A DNA stretch of 64,000 nt from Auraticoccus cholistanensis (GCF_009742705.1 NZ_WPCU01000001.1:44530-108529), one strand, 5' to 3'. Numbered from the stretch's first letter, positions 16,705 to 25,547 are shown. Notes: a model not told the origin generated them from the letters alone. Numbers and translations: made by a program.

Positions 16705-16716
16705 TACAACATTGTA
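16705..16716. promoter_or_regulatory. TACA-N4-TGTA palindrome upstream of the GH43 gene
   Basis: TACAACATTGTA is a perfect 12-bp inverted repeat 21 bases before the GH43 start. Its outer arms match those of the palindromes at 10708-10719 and 14010-14025, so the same regulator may act here. Confidence 0.5.
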
Positions 16717-16790
16717 GAAGCCGGACGTCGCGAACTTATGGCGCGGTTCGGCCGGTGTCAACAGCCGGCGGCGGAGACGGGTGGGCGACG

Positions 16791-17303
16791 ATGGCGGGTA
16801 TGCAGGAGTTCACCGAGCTGGACCAGTGGCGCGAGCCCCTCGAGCGGATGCGGGCCTGGGTGCTGGCCGGGGTCGAGCGGCAGGACGACGCCTTCCTCGA
16901 CCGGTGGAACCACGACTGGGCGACCAAGGTCGGCGTGGTCGCCGCCTACCTGGAGCCGGGGCAGCTGCGCCCGGACGAGACCTGGAAGCTGCAGGCGCTC
17001 GGGGTGGTGCTCGGGGACGCGATGGCGCTGCGGACGGCTGCCCGGTGGGTGGAGCTGCACGACGAGCAGGGCACCGACCCCTGCCTGTGGCTGGGCACCA
17101 GCGACACCAAGCTCGTCTTCCCGATGACGATGATCGCCAAGCGGGTCGAGTCCGGTGCGACGCTGACGGTGCAGGACCTGATCGGCATGGTCGACTTCGT
17201 GGCCGAGGCGGCCCTCGAGCCGAGGGGCGTGGCGGAGGACTCCCCCTCGGAGGACGGGCTGGGCCGGCGGGTGGCCCGGTTGGTGCACCGGCTGCGCCGC
17301 TGA
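16791..17303 (+). CDS. DUF3806-type protein
   Basis: A 170-residue soluble protein. Residues about 65-145 look like the DUF3806 domain: LGVVLGDAMALRTAARWVEL, then FPMTMIAKRVESG. The function of this domain is unknown. The start could also be the ATG three codons later. It is monocistronic, with a hairpin across its stop codon. Confidence 0.7.
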   Translation: MAGMQEFTELDQWREPLERMRAWVLAGVERQDDAFLDRWNHDWATKVGVVAAYLEPGQLRPDETWKLQALGVVLGDAMALRTAARWVELHDEQGTDPCLWLGTSDTKLVFPMTMIAKRVESGATLTVQDLIGMVDFVAEAALEPRGVAEDSPSEDGLGRRVARLVHRLRR

Positions 17304-17314
17304 ACGCGGCGCAG
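17292..17314 (+). terminator. Hairpin across the DUF3806 stop codon
   Basis: CTGCGCCGC-TGAAC-GCGGCGCAG is a perfect 9-bp stem with a 5-base loop containing the stop codon. It is a likely terminator, but it has no T tract. Confidence 0.5.
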
Positions 17315-17351
17315 CGGAACAAAGCTCGAGGCCCGGCGGGTTGTCGCTGCC

Positions 17352-18119
17352 ATGACCGATGTCGCCGAGAAGGCCACCGCACTGCGCGCCCTGCACACCG
17401 CTCCCGAGCTGCTGACCGTCGTCAACGTCTGGGACGCCGTCACCGCGCGGGTGGTGAGCGACGTGCCGGGGACCAGGGCCCTGGCCACCGCCAGCCACTC
17501 CGTCGCCGCCTCCCGCGGCTACGAGGACGGCGAGAACATCCCGGTGGAGGAGATGATCGCCGAGGTGGGGCTGATCGTGGCCAGCACCTCGCTGCCGGTG
17601 ACCGCCGACCTCGAGGGCGGCTACGGGGCCGCGGCCGAGACGGTCCGCAAGGCCATCGGCGTGGGGGCCGTGGGCGCCAACATCGAGGACCAGCTGAAGC
17701 CGCTCAGCGAGGCGGCCGCGCAGGTCGAGGCGGTCATGGCGGCCGCGGCTGCGGAGGGTGTCCCGGACTTCGTGCTCAACGCGCGCACCGACGCCTTCCT
17801 GCTGGGCGCGGAGGACCCGCTGCGCGAGGCGGTGACCCGCGGCCGGGCCTACCTGGACGCCGGTGCGCCGGTGGTGTTCGTGCCGGGCAAGCTCGACGAG
17901 GAGCAGATCAGCACCCTGGTCGAGGCCTTCGGGCCGCAGCGGCTGACCACCATCGCCGTGCCCGGGTCGGTGCCGCTGCGCCGGCAGCAGGAGCTGGGCG
18001 TGGCCCGCGTCTCCTACGGACCGTGGTCGCAGCGGGCTGCGCTGACCGCGCTGGCGGACCTGGTCGAGTCCGTCCACGCCGGTGGTGGGCTGCTGGAGGG
18101 CGTGCGTCCGCTCAACTGA
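17352..18119 (+). CDS. Isocitrate lyase/PEP mutase-like enzyme
   Basis: A 255-residue TIM-barrel protein of the PEP phosphonomutase/isocitrate lyase superfamily (carbon-carbon or carbon-phosphorus bond chemistry on 2-oxo acids). Visible motifs are VNVWDAVTA at the N-terminus, the metal-binding DLEGGYG (about 81-87), VGANIEDQ (about 107-114) and NARTDAF. The Cys-containing lyase loop of true isocitrate lyases is not seen, so it is one of the small uncharacterised members. It stands alone. Confidence 0.85.
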   Translation: MTDVAEKATALRALHTAPELLTVVNVWDAVTARVVSDVPGTRALATASHSVAASRGYEDGENIPVEEMIAEVGLIVASTSLPVTADLEGGYGAAAETVRKAIGVGAVGANIEDQLKPLSEAAAQVEAVMAAAAAEGVPDFVLNARTDAFLLGAEDPLREAVTRGRAYLDAGAPVVFVPGKLDEEQISTLVEAFGPQRLTTIAVPGSVPLRRQQELGVARVSYGPWSQRAALTALADLVESVHAGGGLLEGVRPLN

Positions 18120-18222
18120 GGGGCGCCGTGCCGGGCCGGGGGTGCCGTCTGCGGGAAGGGTCGTCAGACCGAGGCCTAGCCTGGGTGCGACGTGACCAGG
18201 TAGGCCTGCAGGAGGAGGCGGC

Positions 18223-18660
18223 GTGGCGACCTTCAACGTCCCGGCGCATCCGGGCTCCTCCTCGCCCGAGGTGTCCCGACGCATGTCGCGCGCTCCCCGG
18301 CGGGACACGGCTGCGGAGGTGGCTCTGCGCCGCGAGCTGCACCGGCGGGGTCGCCGGTTTCGGGTCGTGCTGCGGGTGCCCGGCAACAACCGCCGCACGA
18401 TCGACATCGCCTTCACCCGGCAGAGGGTCGCCGTGTTCGTGGACGGCTGCTTCTGGCACGGCTGCCCCGAGCACGGCACCAGCCCGACGTCCAACGGGGA
18501 CTGGTGGCAGCAGAAGCTGCAGGCCAACCGTGCTCGCGACGCCGACACCGACGCCCTGCTGCTGGCACAGGGCTGGACCTCGCTCCGGGTGTGGGAGCAC
18601 GAGCCTCCGGATGTCGCCGCGGACCTGGTCGAGGCGGCTCTCGAGCTGCGTAGGCACTGA
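18223..18660 (+). CDS. vsr: Very short patch repair endonuclease (Vsr)
   Basis: A 145-residue mismatch endonuclease that nicks T:G mismatches arising from deaminated 5-methylcytosine. It shows the Vsr core: RRTIDIAFTRQRVAVFVDGC (catalytic Asp in IDIAF), FWHGCPEHGT with His residues, and the C-terminal WTSLRVWEHE. The GTG start has a strong GGAGGAGG site. Vsr genes usually sit beside a cytosine-5 methyltransferase, but none is present here, so this is an orphan copy. Confidence 0.93.
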   Translation: MATFNVPAHPGSSSPEVSRRMSRAPRRDTAAEVALRRELHRRGRRFRVVLRVPGNNRRTIDIAFTRQRVAVFVDGCFWHGCPEHGTSPTSNGDWWQQKLQANRARDADTDALLLAQGWTSLRVWEHEPPDVAADLVEAALELRRH

Positions 18661-18783
18661 CGCAACTCGAGCGCCCCGCAGGGACGCCGCAGCGTCGCAC
18701 CCCTAACGAGGAGGCGGTCACAAGTGCCGTCCGGGGGCGGACGTCGGCCGGGGCTGTGGCGCACCGACCGACGTCCGAGGCCG

Positions 18784-19428
18784 TCAGCTCCCGAAGGCGG
18801 TGAAGCGGTTCAGCTTGTTCCAGGTGACGATCTTGTCCTGGTGGTACCAGACGCCGTTGCGGGCAGGCTCGTCCGGGTCGGCGACCTTGTAGCGGGTTTG
18901 GTCGTAGCCGACGATCGCGATGTAGTGGCCGGCGCTGTAGGAGTCACCGGCGACCTGGTTCATGTTGATGACCACGGGATAGCCGTTGAAGATGCTGACC
19001 TCGACGCGCCGGCGCAGCCGCTCCTTCAGCGTGCCGGCCGGCGGGATGTAGAGCCGGTAGCGGAACGACTTGCCCACCAGGCCCAGCCGTTCGTTGAGGG
19101 TCTTGGCGATCTCCTGGGGGTCCTGCAGGCCGTGGCTGCCCTGAGGTCCGACGCCCATCTGGCGACGCAGGGCGTCCTGCGTCGGGTACTTGCCCCTGGC
19201 CGTGAGGGCGATCCGGGCCGACGCCGGGGCGCACCAGTTCTGGGTGGCCTGCCGCCGGTACTGGTACGCCAGCACCTTGCGGTCGGGGATGGTGGGCTCG
19301 GGGATCGGGGGCATGGCGGCGGCGGTGTCGGCCAGGTCGGGCAGGGCCGCCAGACCCACGCCGAGGCCGAGTGCTGCGGTGACGCCGAACGCGCGCCGGC
19401 GGCTCAGGGGGATGGGGGTGTCGCTCAT
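18784..19428 (-). CDS. Tat-exported C39-like cysteine peptidase
   Basis: A 214-residue exported protein. The N-terminus has a twin-arginine signal (SRRRAFG, then a hydrophobic stretch and an Ala-rich cleavage region near residue 38). The mature part matches the C39-like peptidase fold: catalytic Cys in QNWCAPAS (about 65), His in GHYIAIVGYD (about 168) and Asp in ADPDEPA. It probably cleaves peptides or acts on the cell surface; the substrate is unknown. Confidence 0.82.
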   Translation of the reverse strand: MSDTPIPLSRRRAFGVTAALGLGVGLAALPDLADTAAAMPPIPEPTIPDRKVLAYQYRRQATQNWCAPASARIALTARGKYPTQDALRRQMGVGPQGSHGLQDPQEIAKTLNERLGLVGKSFRYRLYIPPAGTLKERLRRRVEVSIFNGYPVVINMNQVAGDSYSAGHYIAIVGYDQTRYKVADPDEPARNGVWYHQDKIVTWNKLNRFTAFGS

Positions 19429-19546
19429 TGGTGGAGCCTCTCCTGTAGGGGGTGGGCTCAGCCGAACACGCCGAGGGGTCAGGAGCGGGTGCAGTCCTGG
19501 CTGCTCCCGGTGAACTCTGCGGGTCCTCGGACCTGACTCGACGGGC

Positions 19547-20965
19547 TCAGGTGAGGAGGGCCACCGCCAGCGCCATCGGCAGCGAGATGATCGACGACAG
19601 CGTGGTGACGAGGGTCAGCGACTTGAGTGCGCCCTGCGTGGTGAGCCCGAGCAGCGACCTGAACATCCAGAAGAAGTTGCTGTTGACGTGCAGGGCGCAC
19701 AACGAGCCGGACGCGATGGCGAGGCCGATGGCGATGGGCGAGATCTCCAGCTGGCCGAGGACGGGCGCGATGATGCCGGCCGCGGTGATGGCGGCGACCG
19801 ACACCGAACCGATGGCCGCGTGCAGCACGGCGGCGACGGCCCAGGCCAGCAGCACCAGCAGGACCAGCGGCGCATTCGCGTCGGCGGTGAACAGGCCGCC
19901 GAGGATCTGATCCAGCCCGGTAGCCTCGATGACGGCCCCGAGGGAGCCGCCGACGCCGGTGATCAGCAAGATCTCGCCGGTGGTGTGGAAGCCCTTCTTG
20001 AGCGCCTCGGAGGTGCGGTACTCGCGCAGCACACGCCGGGCCAGCAGGAACGCGCCGAGCAGGCCGACGAACAGGGCGATGTTCGGGTCGCTGAGCAGCT
20101 GCAGCGAGGAGACGGCGAAGCGAGCGATGGAGCCGGCGCTACCGATCATGCCAGCGACCCGGTCGGCGAGGCCGAAGAGCTCGGCGAACGCGCCGGCGGC
20201 GATGAGCAGCAGCGGGACGACCACCGGCAGCAGCGAGACCTTGAGCGGCGGCAGCCGGCGCTCCGACGCGCTCGGCCCGGCCTCTGCGGCGGCTTCGGCC
20301 TCGGCCTCCTCGACCTCGGCGGCGGTCGGTTCGTCGACCTCGTCCGTGTCGGGCTTCCACAGCCCCATCCGCACCAGCAGCGCGAACAGCAGCGTGGTGA
20401 GAACCGCTGTGACCGGGCCGAAGACGAGCCCGAACAGCAGCCAGCTGCCCAGCGGCACCCCGATCAGGCCGGCGATGGACACCGCCGCCAGCCCCGGGAC
20501 CACGAAGACGTAGCCCGAGAAGATGCCGGTGCCGATCGCGCCCGCCAGGTAGCCGAGGCCGCGACGGCCGATGTGCGGGGCCGCCGAACGGGCGATGGGG
20601 GAGGCCAGCACCACCTGCACGTCGACGTAGATCGAGGGGAAGATCGTGGAGAGCGCGGCGGCCATCGCGTAGGGCAGGCGCCGGGCGCCCACCACGCGCA
20701 GCAGCCCGTTGACCAGCTTGCTGAACGCGCCCATCGAGTGCAGCAGCGACCCGATCAGCACGCCGAACCCGATCAGCAGACCGACCTCGACCATGATCGA
20801 GCCGAAGCCCTCGGTGATGGCGGTGACCGTGCCCTCCACCCCCACGCCGGCGGCCAGGCCGAGGTACAGGCAGGCCAGCACCAGCGCGATCACCGGGTCG
20901 ACCTTGAACCGGATGATCAGCACGACGACGGCGATGATCGCGATCAGCGTGTGCATGGCGGCCAT
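19547..20965 (-). CDS. GntP-family gluconate/hydroxy-acid permease
   Basis: A 472-residue inner-membrane transporter with about 12 hydrophobic segments. GntP-type features are GLLIGFGVLIGSLLHSMGA near the N-terminus and, near the C-terminus, HAAIGSVSVAAITAAGIIAP and SLCALHVNSNFFWMFRS. An acidic cytoplasmic loop (EVEEAEAEAAAEAG) lies mid-protein. The start at 20965 is preceded by GAGAGGAG. The family imports gluconate or related sugar acids by proton symport; no kinase is adjacent. Confidence 0.85.
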   Translation of the reverse strand: MAAMHTLIAIIAVVVLIIRFKVDPVIALVLACLYLGLAAGVGVEGTVTAITEGFGSIMVEVGLLIGFGVLIGSLLHSMGAFSKLVNGLLRVVGARRLPYAMAAALSTIFPSIYVDVQVVLASPIARSAAPHIGRRGLGYLAGAIGTGIFSGYVFVVPGLAAVSIAGLIGVPLGSWLLFGLVFGPVTAVLTTLLFALLVRMGLWKPDTDEVDEPTAAEVEEAEAEAAAEAGPSASERRLPPLKVSLLPVVVPLLLIAAGAFAELFGLADRVAGMIGSAGSIARFAVSSLQLLSDPNIALFVGLLGAFLLARRVLREYRTSEALKKGFHTTGEILLITGVGGSLGAVIEATGLDQILGGLFTADANAPLVLLVLLAWAVAAVLHAAIGSVSVAAITAAGIIAPVLGQLEISPIAIGLAIASGSLCALHVNSNFFWMFRSLLGLTTQGALKSLTLVTTLSSIISLPMALAVALLT

Positions 20966-21170
20966 GCGAGCTCCTCTCGGCGCTGAGGTGGTGAATCTAG
21001 CGAGTCCACCACCTCCGCCCGGGAGGGGGCCAGAACGCTGCCGGCGGTCGAGGGACGGAAGCCCCGCATCGTGCGTCACCACCGTTGCCTCGCGGTCCGT
21101 GGACAGCAGGGCGTCCCTCCACGCACCCGTTGGCTCGAGCTGCTGCAGGCTCCCCCACCGGCGTCGGCCG

Positions 21171-21824
21171 TCAGCGGCCCGCCTGGTCGCGATCGGACTG
21201 CGTGTAGCCGGTGTCCTCCCGCACCTGCCGGGCAGGCAGACCGCCGGCGCGGGCCTCTCGCATCCGCGACACCATCGCCGCCGTGGCTCCCAAGGCAGCG
21301 CCGGTGCCGGCGGCGGTGTAGGTCATCGAGCGCCGGGGGTCGACGCCGAGCTCTTCGCCCACCTCGATCGCGTCCTGGTTGGCGCCCATGTACAGGAACG
21401 TCCAGTCGTAGACCTCCTCCTGCTGGCTGATCAACGCCTTGATCGCCGGGTGGGTGTACTCGCGACTGGAGTTCTCGTGGCCGTCGGTCATGATGCCCAC
21501 CACCACGTTGCCGGGCCGTGCGTGCTCAGGCAGCGCGGCCAAGCGCTCGCCCGTCGTGTGCACCAGCCTCGCGATGGCGTCGAGCAGAGCGGTGCTGCCA
21601 CGGGGAGCCAGCTCCAGCGGGGGCACGTCGGCGATGTCGAGGTCGCGAAACACCTCCTGGTACTCGTAGTCGAACTGGGCCAGCGTCATGGTGCAGAGGC
21701 CTGGCTGCGCACGCTGCTCGGCGACAAAGGCGTCGAAGCCCCGTTCCGTGGCGGTCTTGATGGCCTGCATCGAGCCCGAGCGGTCGAGCAGCATCGCCAG
21801 GTGGGTGAAGGTCGGATCGGTCAT
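21171..21824 (-). CDS. VWA-domain protein
   Basis: A 217-residue cytoplasmic protein that is essentially one von Willebrand A domain. The metal-ion-dependent adhesion site is complete: DRSGS (14-18), Thr in RGSTALLDA (about 78) and Asp in TDGHENSS (about 114). The C-terminus is helical. Its ATG overlaps the stop of the upstream gene by four bases, so the two form a coupled pair. VWA proteins of this size often act in tellurium-resistance-like or stress/defence gene sets; the function here is unknown. Confidence 0.8.
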   Translation of the reverse strand: MTDPTFTHLAMLLDRSGSMQAIKTATERGFDAFVAEQRAQPGLCTMTLAQFDYEYQEVFRDLDIADVPPLELAPRGSTALLDAIARLVHTTGERLAALPEHARPGNVVVGIMTDGHENSSREYTHPAIKALISQQEEVYDWTFLYMGANQDAIEVGEELGVDPRRSMTYTAAGTGAALGATAAMVSRMREARAGGLPARQVREDTGYTQSDRDQAGR

Positions 21825-22213
21825 GAGCGGTCCTTTCGTGAACGTCGAGCGCGGAAGGTGAGCGGGGCGGCGGGTTCAGACGGCTGGTACTGCCCGGTAC
21901 GGAAGTCGTAGCGGGCCCGGGCGATGCCCTCTGCTCCGACCCGCCCGTGCTCGGCGTAGCCCCCGAGAACTGTCGTGCGGGCCAGTCGCGGAGACAACGT
22001 GTTCGGGGCGACGCCGGCGGCCTCGGCCAACGAGCGGACAGACTGCCCGGCGAGGACGCCGTGGGCGGCGATCTCGTCGATCAAGGCGTCGATCTTGTGC
22101 TGAGCCGAGGAGAGAGCCGCCAGCGCGACGGCATGGTCGTCAGTCGCAAGATCCCGGGCGGCGGACTCCAGGGCCGCCACGGCGGCGTCCATGAGAGTGA
22201 TGTCCTCGTGCAT
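21821..22213 (-). CDS. Small helical protein coupled to the VWA gene, possible HTH
   Basis: A 130-residue protein I do not recognise. The N-terminal half is Ala-rich and helical; residues about 55-80 (SVRSLAEAAGVAPNTLSPRLART) look like a helix-turn-helix. The C-terminus is basic (FRARRSRKDRS). It overlaps the VWA gene by four bases. It may be the pair's regulator. Confidence 0.6.
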   Translation of the reverse strand: MHEDITLMDAAVAALESAARDLATDDHAVALAALSSAQHKIDALIDEIAAHGVLAGQSVRSLAEAAGVAPNTLSPRLARTTVLGGYAEHGRVGAEGIARARYDFRTGQYQPSEPAAPLTFRARRSRKDRS

Positions 22214-22219
22214 ACGGCA

Positions 22220-22247
22220 AGTGTATGCAATTGCTGCACATGCGCAA
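22220..22247 (-). promoter_or_regulatory. Candidate leaderless promoter of the VWA pair
   Basis: On the minus strand TTGCGC (22247-22242), a 16-base spacer and TACACT (22225-22220) precede the ATG at 22213 by six bases. That spacing puts the start of transcription at the A of the ATG, and no Shine-Dalgarno site is present, so the message may be leaderless. Confidence 0.4.
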
Positions 22248-22315
22248 GAGAAGGTCGTCAGGGCCCTGCCTCTGCAACACGCCCACCGGACCTGACGTCG
22301 GGCACCCTTGGGCGC

Positions 22316-23227
22316 GTGACCACGAAGCAGCTTGTGCTGCGTTACCCCGGCGTCTGTGTCTCGTGTACGACAGGCCTGCCTCCGGGCGCCCGTGCGATGC
22401 GGGACTCCAGTTCTCGACTGATCTGGTGCCTGCCGTGCTCGGAGCCGGTCAGGCCGGACGTCCAGGCTCCAGCCGAGCCCTCTCTGCCGGCGCCATCGAT
22501 CGCCCCGGAGGCGTCAGGGGCCAGTGCGCCACCGGAGATGGTGGCGGAGGCCGGCCGGACAGGGTGTTCGAGTGCTGTCCAGGCCGCGGCAGGCGGCTCC
22601 GCCCAGGAGGAGTACCGACGCAGGCGAGCTCGCTACCGCCAGCGGGTGCGTGACCGGTTCGGCTACCTCGCGCCCGTCGTGCTGGCTCTGGTCGGCGAGC
22701 CGCAGCACGTGCGGGCATGGGCACGAGGGGCGAAGGGGGAGCGGTTCGTCGGTCAGCTGCTCGACCAGCTGGTCGCCGCGGAGCCCGGCGCGCGCGTGCT
22801 GCACGACCGCAGGTTTCCCGGCTCCCGGGCCAACCTCGACCACGTGGTGGTGTGTCGCAGCGGAGTCTTCGTGGTCGACGCCAAGAACTACCGCGGTCGC
22901 ATCGAGGTACGCGGTCGGTGGACGGGTTCCCCGTCTCTGTGGGTGGGCGGACGTCGATCCACCAAGCTGGCGGAGGCGGTGGATCGTCAGGCGCAGGCGG
23001 TGCAGCGACTGCTCGACGCGACGACGGTGCCCGTCAGGGTGCAGCCGGTGCTGCTGTTCGTCAACGGGAACTGGTCGATCGGCGCTGTGCGGCGCTGTGT
23101 CGGCCGGGTGCAGCTGCTGGCCCCGCGGTCGTTGCGGAGACGCCTGAGGGGGCCGACGCTGCTGAGTCCCGAGGTGGTGGTCGCAGCTGCGGACCAGTTG
23201 AACCGCGAGCTGCTATCGGCGTCCTGA
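22316..23227 (+). CDS. NERD-domain nuclease with N-terminal zinc ribbon
   Basis: A 303-residue protein. The N-terminus has two Cys pairs, CVSC and CLPC about 25 residues apart, forming a likely zinc ribbon. A low-complexity Pro/Ala linker follows (about 45-90). The NERD domain (about 140-250) keeps the nuclease-like core: NLDHVVV (Asp near 173) and VVDAKNYRG (D-A-K near 188). NERD is a restriction-endonuclease-like fold associated with DNA processing. The GTG start was chosen as the first that keeps the zinc ribbon. It is divergent from the VWA pair. Confidence 0.78.
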   Translation: MTTKQLVLRYPGVCVSCTTGLPPGARAMRDSSSRLIWCLPCSEPVRPDVQAPAEPSLPAPSIAPEASGASAPPEMVAEAGRTGCSSAVQAAAGGSAQEEYRRRRARYRQRVRDRFGYLAPVVLALVGEPQHVRAWARGAKGERFVGQLLDQLVAAEPGARVLHDRRFPGSRANLDHVVVCRSGVFVVDAKNYRGRIEVRGRWTGSPSLWVGGRRSTKLAEAVDRQAQAVQRLLDATTVPVRVQPVLLFVNGNWSIGAVRRCVGRVQLLAPRSLRRRLRGPTLLSPEVVVAAADQLNRELLSAS

Positions 23228-23354
23228 CGCCGGACCTCGAGGACCGGCCGCTCCTGAGAATCGGCTCGTCCGGGTCGCGTAGCACCGTTGTCGGGCAGCC
23301 CGGGGTCGCGCTCGCCCCGAAGCCCGGCCGGTTCGGTCCGGAGCTCGCACGGTG

Positions 23355-24809
23355 CTAGCTACGGCGCGAGCGGAGGAAGAGCAGAGCCAGGACCACGACG
23401 GTGAGCGACACCAGAAACGTCCCCAGGAACAACCGCCAGCTGGGATCCACCAGCAGCGCGGCGAGTCCGGAGAGGACCGCCGGTGGCGTGAGCAGCGCCA
23501 CGCCGGTCTCGACCACCTGCCTCGTCCGTTGCTGCTCGTCCTGCTGGCGCTGGGTCAGCTCGGTCTGCTGGCGCCGTGACTCCTCCGCCCGCTCCCCGGC
23601 GATACGCCGCCGACGGCTGTCGCGGAGCTCGAGGATCCGCACCATATCCGCCTGCTCCCCGGCGATGTCGTCGAGCAGCTCAGGAGACCCGTACTGGCTC
23701 TGCAGCAGACGCAGGACCGCGGTCCCTTCCGGTCGGGACGGGACCCCGGTGAACCAAAGGCGATTGCGGAAGCGGAGCAGGCGCTCCTCGTGCCCTATGA
23801 CCTCGCCGAGGTCGTCGTGCTCGTCCGCTCCGCCGAAGGTTCGAGCGGTCTCGACCAGCTCGTTGGCGTGACGCTCGAGGAAGAACTGCTGGCGCATGGC
23901 CAAGACGGTGAGGTCGAGGAAGCGGCCGTGGACCAGCAGCTGGGTGTCGACGTTCTCCACGCTCGGGCGGTCGACCTCACGAGTGGAGATGAAGGCCGCT
24001 CCGTCCTGCTCCGAGCGGATCATGGTGTGACCCAGCCACGTGGTCGAGGCCTCCGCTGCCTCCCGCCGATCCGGCGGCAGCCGGAAGTAGAGCTCGGCGT
24101 TCGCTCCACTGGCCAGGGCGTAGGCCCACTGCTGATGCACGTCCCAGTTCTGGTAGTCCTGCAGCAGCGGAGGTGGCGGAACCTCACCGTTGAGGATCAG
24201 GTGGGTCAGGATCTGCGGTCGGACCTCGCTGCGACTGCCCTTGCCGCAGTACAGGTAGCCGCCCTGGGTCAGCTTGGCAACCAGGCCGTGGTCGCCGAGC
24301 AGCTGCTCGACGTCGTGCAGGAAGGCGTTCCTGTCCACATCGGGTCCCGCGAGGTGCCACGCACGCCCCGGGCGACGCAGCAGCTGGGCCACGAGGTCCG
24401 GACGCTGCTGGGCGTCGCCGTCGAGGTTGAGGTGCAGGCAGACAGCGTCCAGGTCCACGCCGTCGGTGTGACGCCGCAGCTCTATCGCGGCCACACAGAC
24501 GCCAGCGGCCGCCAGGCTGGGCAGGCCCCCCGGGCGCAAGGAGATGAGGCTGTGGGCGTCGGCGGTGACCGCGGTCGCCAGACGACTGCGGACGAACCAG
24601 GACGCCCGGTCCCGGACCGCAGCCGTCGGCTGGCGTCCGTGCCACCACCTGGTGTCGATCTCCGCCAGATCCCAGCCCTTGGTTTGGTCGAGCTCGCCCC
24701 ACTTCTCGTGATGGATCGCCGCAGCCGTGACCGCCTGCGGAACCGGCAGGATCCACGCGATCGACGCGGATACCGGGGCAATCGTGGGGGTGAGGTCCAT
24801 GGGCGTCAT
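23355..24809 (-). CDS. Unrecognised membrane-anchored coiled-coil protein
   Basis: About 484 residues, not assigned to a family. The N-terminal 330 residues are soluble, mixed alpha/beta, with WWHGRQPTAAVRDRASWFVR and GYLYCGKGSRSEVR segments. A charged coiled coil rich in Arg, Glu and Gln (about 405-435) leads into two hydrophobic helices near the C-terminus (about 440-480). This suggests a membrane-tethered sensor or effector, but no catalytic motif is seen. The start is uncertain: ATGs at 24830, 24809 and 24800 are all possible and none has a strong ribosome site. It lies downstream of the Nudix regulator. Confidence 0.55.
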   Translation of the reverse strand: MTPMDLTPTIAPVSASIAWILPVPQAVTAAAIHHEKWGELDQTKGWDLAEIDTRWWHGRQPTAAVRDRASWFVRSRLATAVTADAHSLISLRPGGLPSLAAAGVCVAAIELRRHTDGVDLDAVCLHLNLDGDAQQRPDLVAQLLRRPGRAWHLAGPDVDRNAFLHDVEQLLGDHGLVAKLTQGGYLYCGKGSRSEVRPQILTHLILNGEVPPPPLLQDYQNWDVHQQWAYALASGANAELYFRLPPDRREAAEASTTWLGHTMIRSEQDGAAFISTREVDRPSVENVDTQLLVHGRFLDLTVLAMRQQFFLERHANELVETARTFGGADEHDDLGEVIGHEERLLRFRNRLWFTGVPSRPEGTAVLRLLQSQYGSPELLDDIAGEQADMVRILELRDSRRRRIAGERAEESRRQQTELTQRQQDEQQRTRQVVETGVALLTPPAVLSGLAALLVDPSWRLFLGTFLVSLTVVVLALLFLRSRRS

Positions 24810-24860
24810 CCAAGCCCAGCACCGGGCCATTCGGTGCGGTCTTCGCTGGATGTCGATGGG

Positions 24861-25547
24861 CTACCTGAGCACAGGTGGATGCAGAACCGCGGCCTCTCCT
24901 GCGCGGTAGAGCTGCGACGGTCGACCTCGCCCGCCCGATCGGACCCTGCCGGTCGGTTCGACGAAGCCGGGGGACGCCAAAACCTTGCGATGGAAGTTGC
25001 CTGGGTCGAGCGGACGTCCCCACACCGCCTCGTACACGCGACGTAGCTGGGCCACGGTGAACTCCGGATCGCAGAAGGCGGTGGCGAGCGAGGTGTACTC
25101 GAGCTTCGCGCGGGCCCGCTCGAGGCCGTCCTCCAAGATGTCGCGGTGGTCGAAAGCCAGCGCCCGATCCGCGACCTCCTCGAGGGAGTACCACCCGGCC
25201 GCCCGTGCATCCGTACCCGCCGTCGGCTCCGGCAGCCGAGGGAGCACGGCCAGGTAGGCGATGCTGATAGTCCGGTGGCGCGGGTCGCGGTCGGGGGCCC
25301 CGTAGCTGGAGAGCTGCTCCAGGTAGCGCGGCCGCAGCGAGATCCCGGTCTCCTCTCGGAGCTCCCGCAACGCCGCCGGCTCGAGGTCCTCGGTTGGCTG
25401 GACGAAACCGCCCGGCAGTGCCAGCTCGCCCAGGTAGGGCTTGCTTCCCCGCTCCACCAGCAGCACGTGCAGCACGTCCTCGCGGAGGGTCAGGACCACC
25501 ACGTCGACGGTGACGTAGAAGGGGAAGAAGTCCGACTGGAGCGCCAC
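24861..25547 (-). CDS. Nudix-domain transcriptional regulator of NrtR type
   Basis: A 228-residue protein. The N-terminal Nudix domain (about 8-145) contains a Nudix box, GFVQPTEDLEPAALRELREE. The C-terminal part (about 155-225) has the winged-helix region LRRVYEAVWGRPLDPGNFHRKV typical of NrtR/COG4111 regulators. NrtR proteins bind ADP-ribose or related NAD products and repress NAD- or pentose-related genes. The GTG start at 25547 gives the usual length, but no ribosome site is well placed. It is divergent from an ADP-ribosylglycohydrolase gene, a fitting partner. Confidence 0.82.
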   Translation of the reverse strand: MALQSDFFPFYVTVDVVVLTLREDVLHVLLVERGSKPYLGELALPGGFVQPTEDLEPAALRELREETGISLRPRYLEQLSSYGAPDRDPRHRTISIAYLAVLPRLPEPTAGTDARAAGWYSLEEVADRALAFDHRDILEDGLERARAKLEYTSLATAFCDPEFTVAQLRRVYEAVWGRPLDPGNFHRKVLASPGFVEPTGRVRSGGRGRPSQLYRAGEAAVLHPPVLR

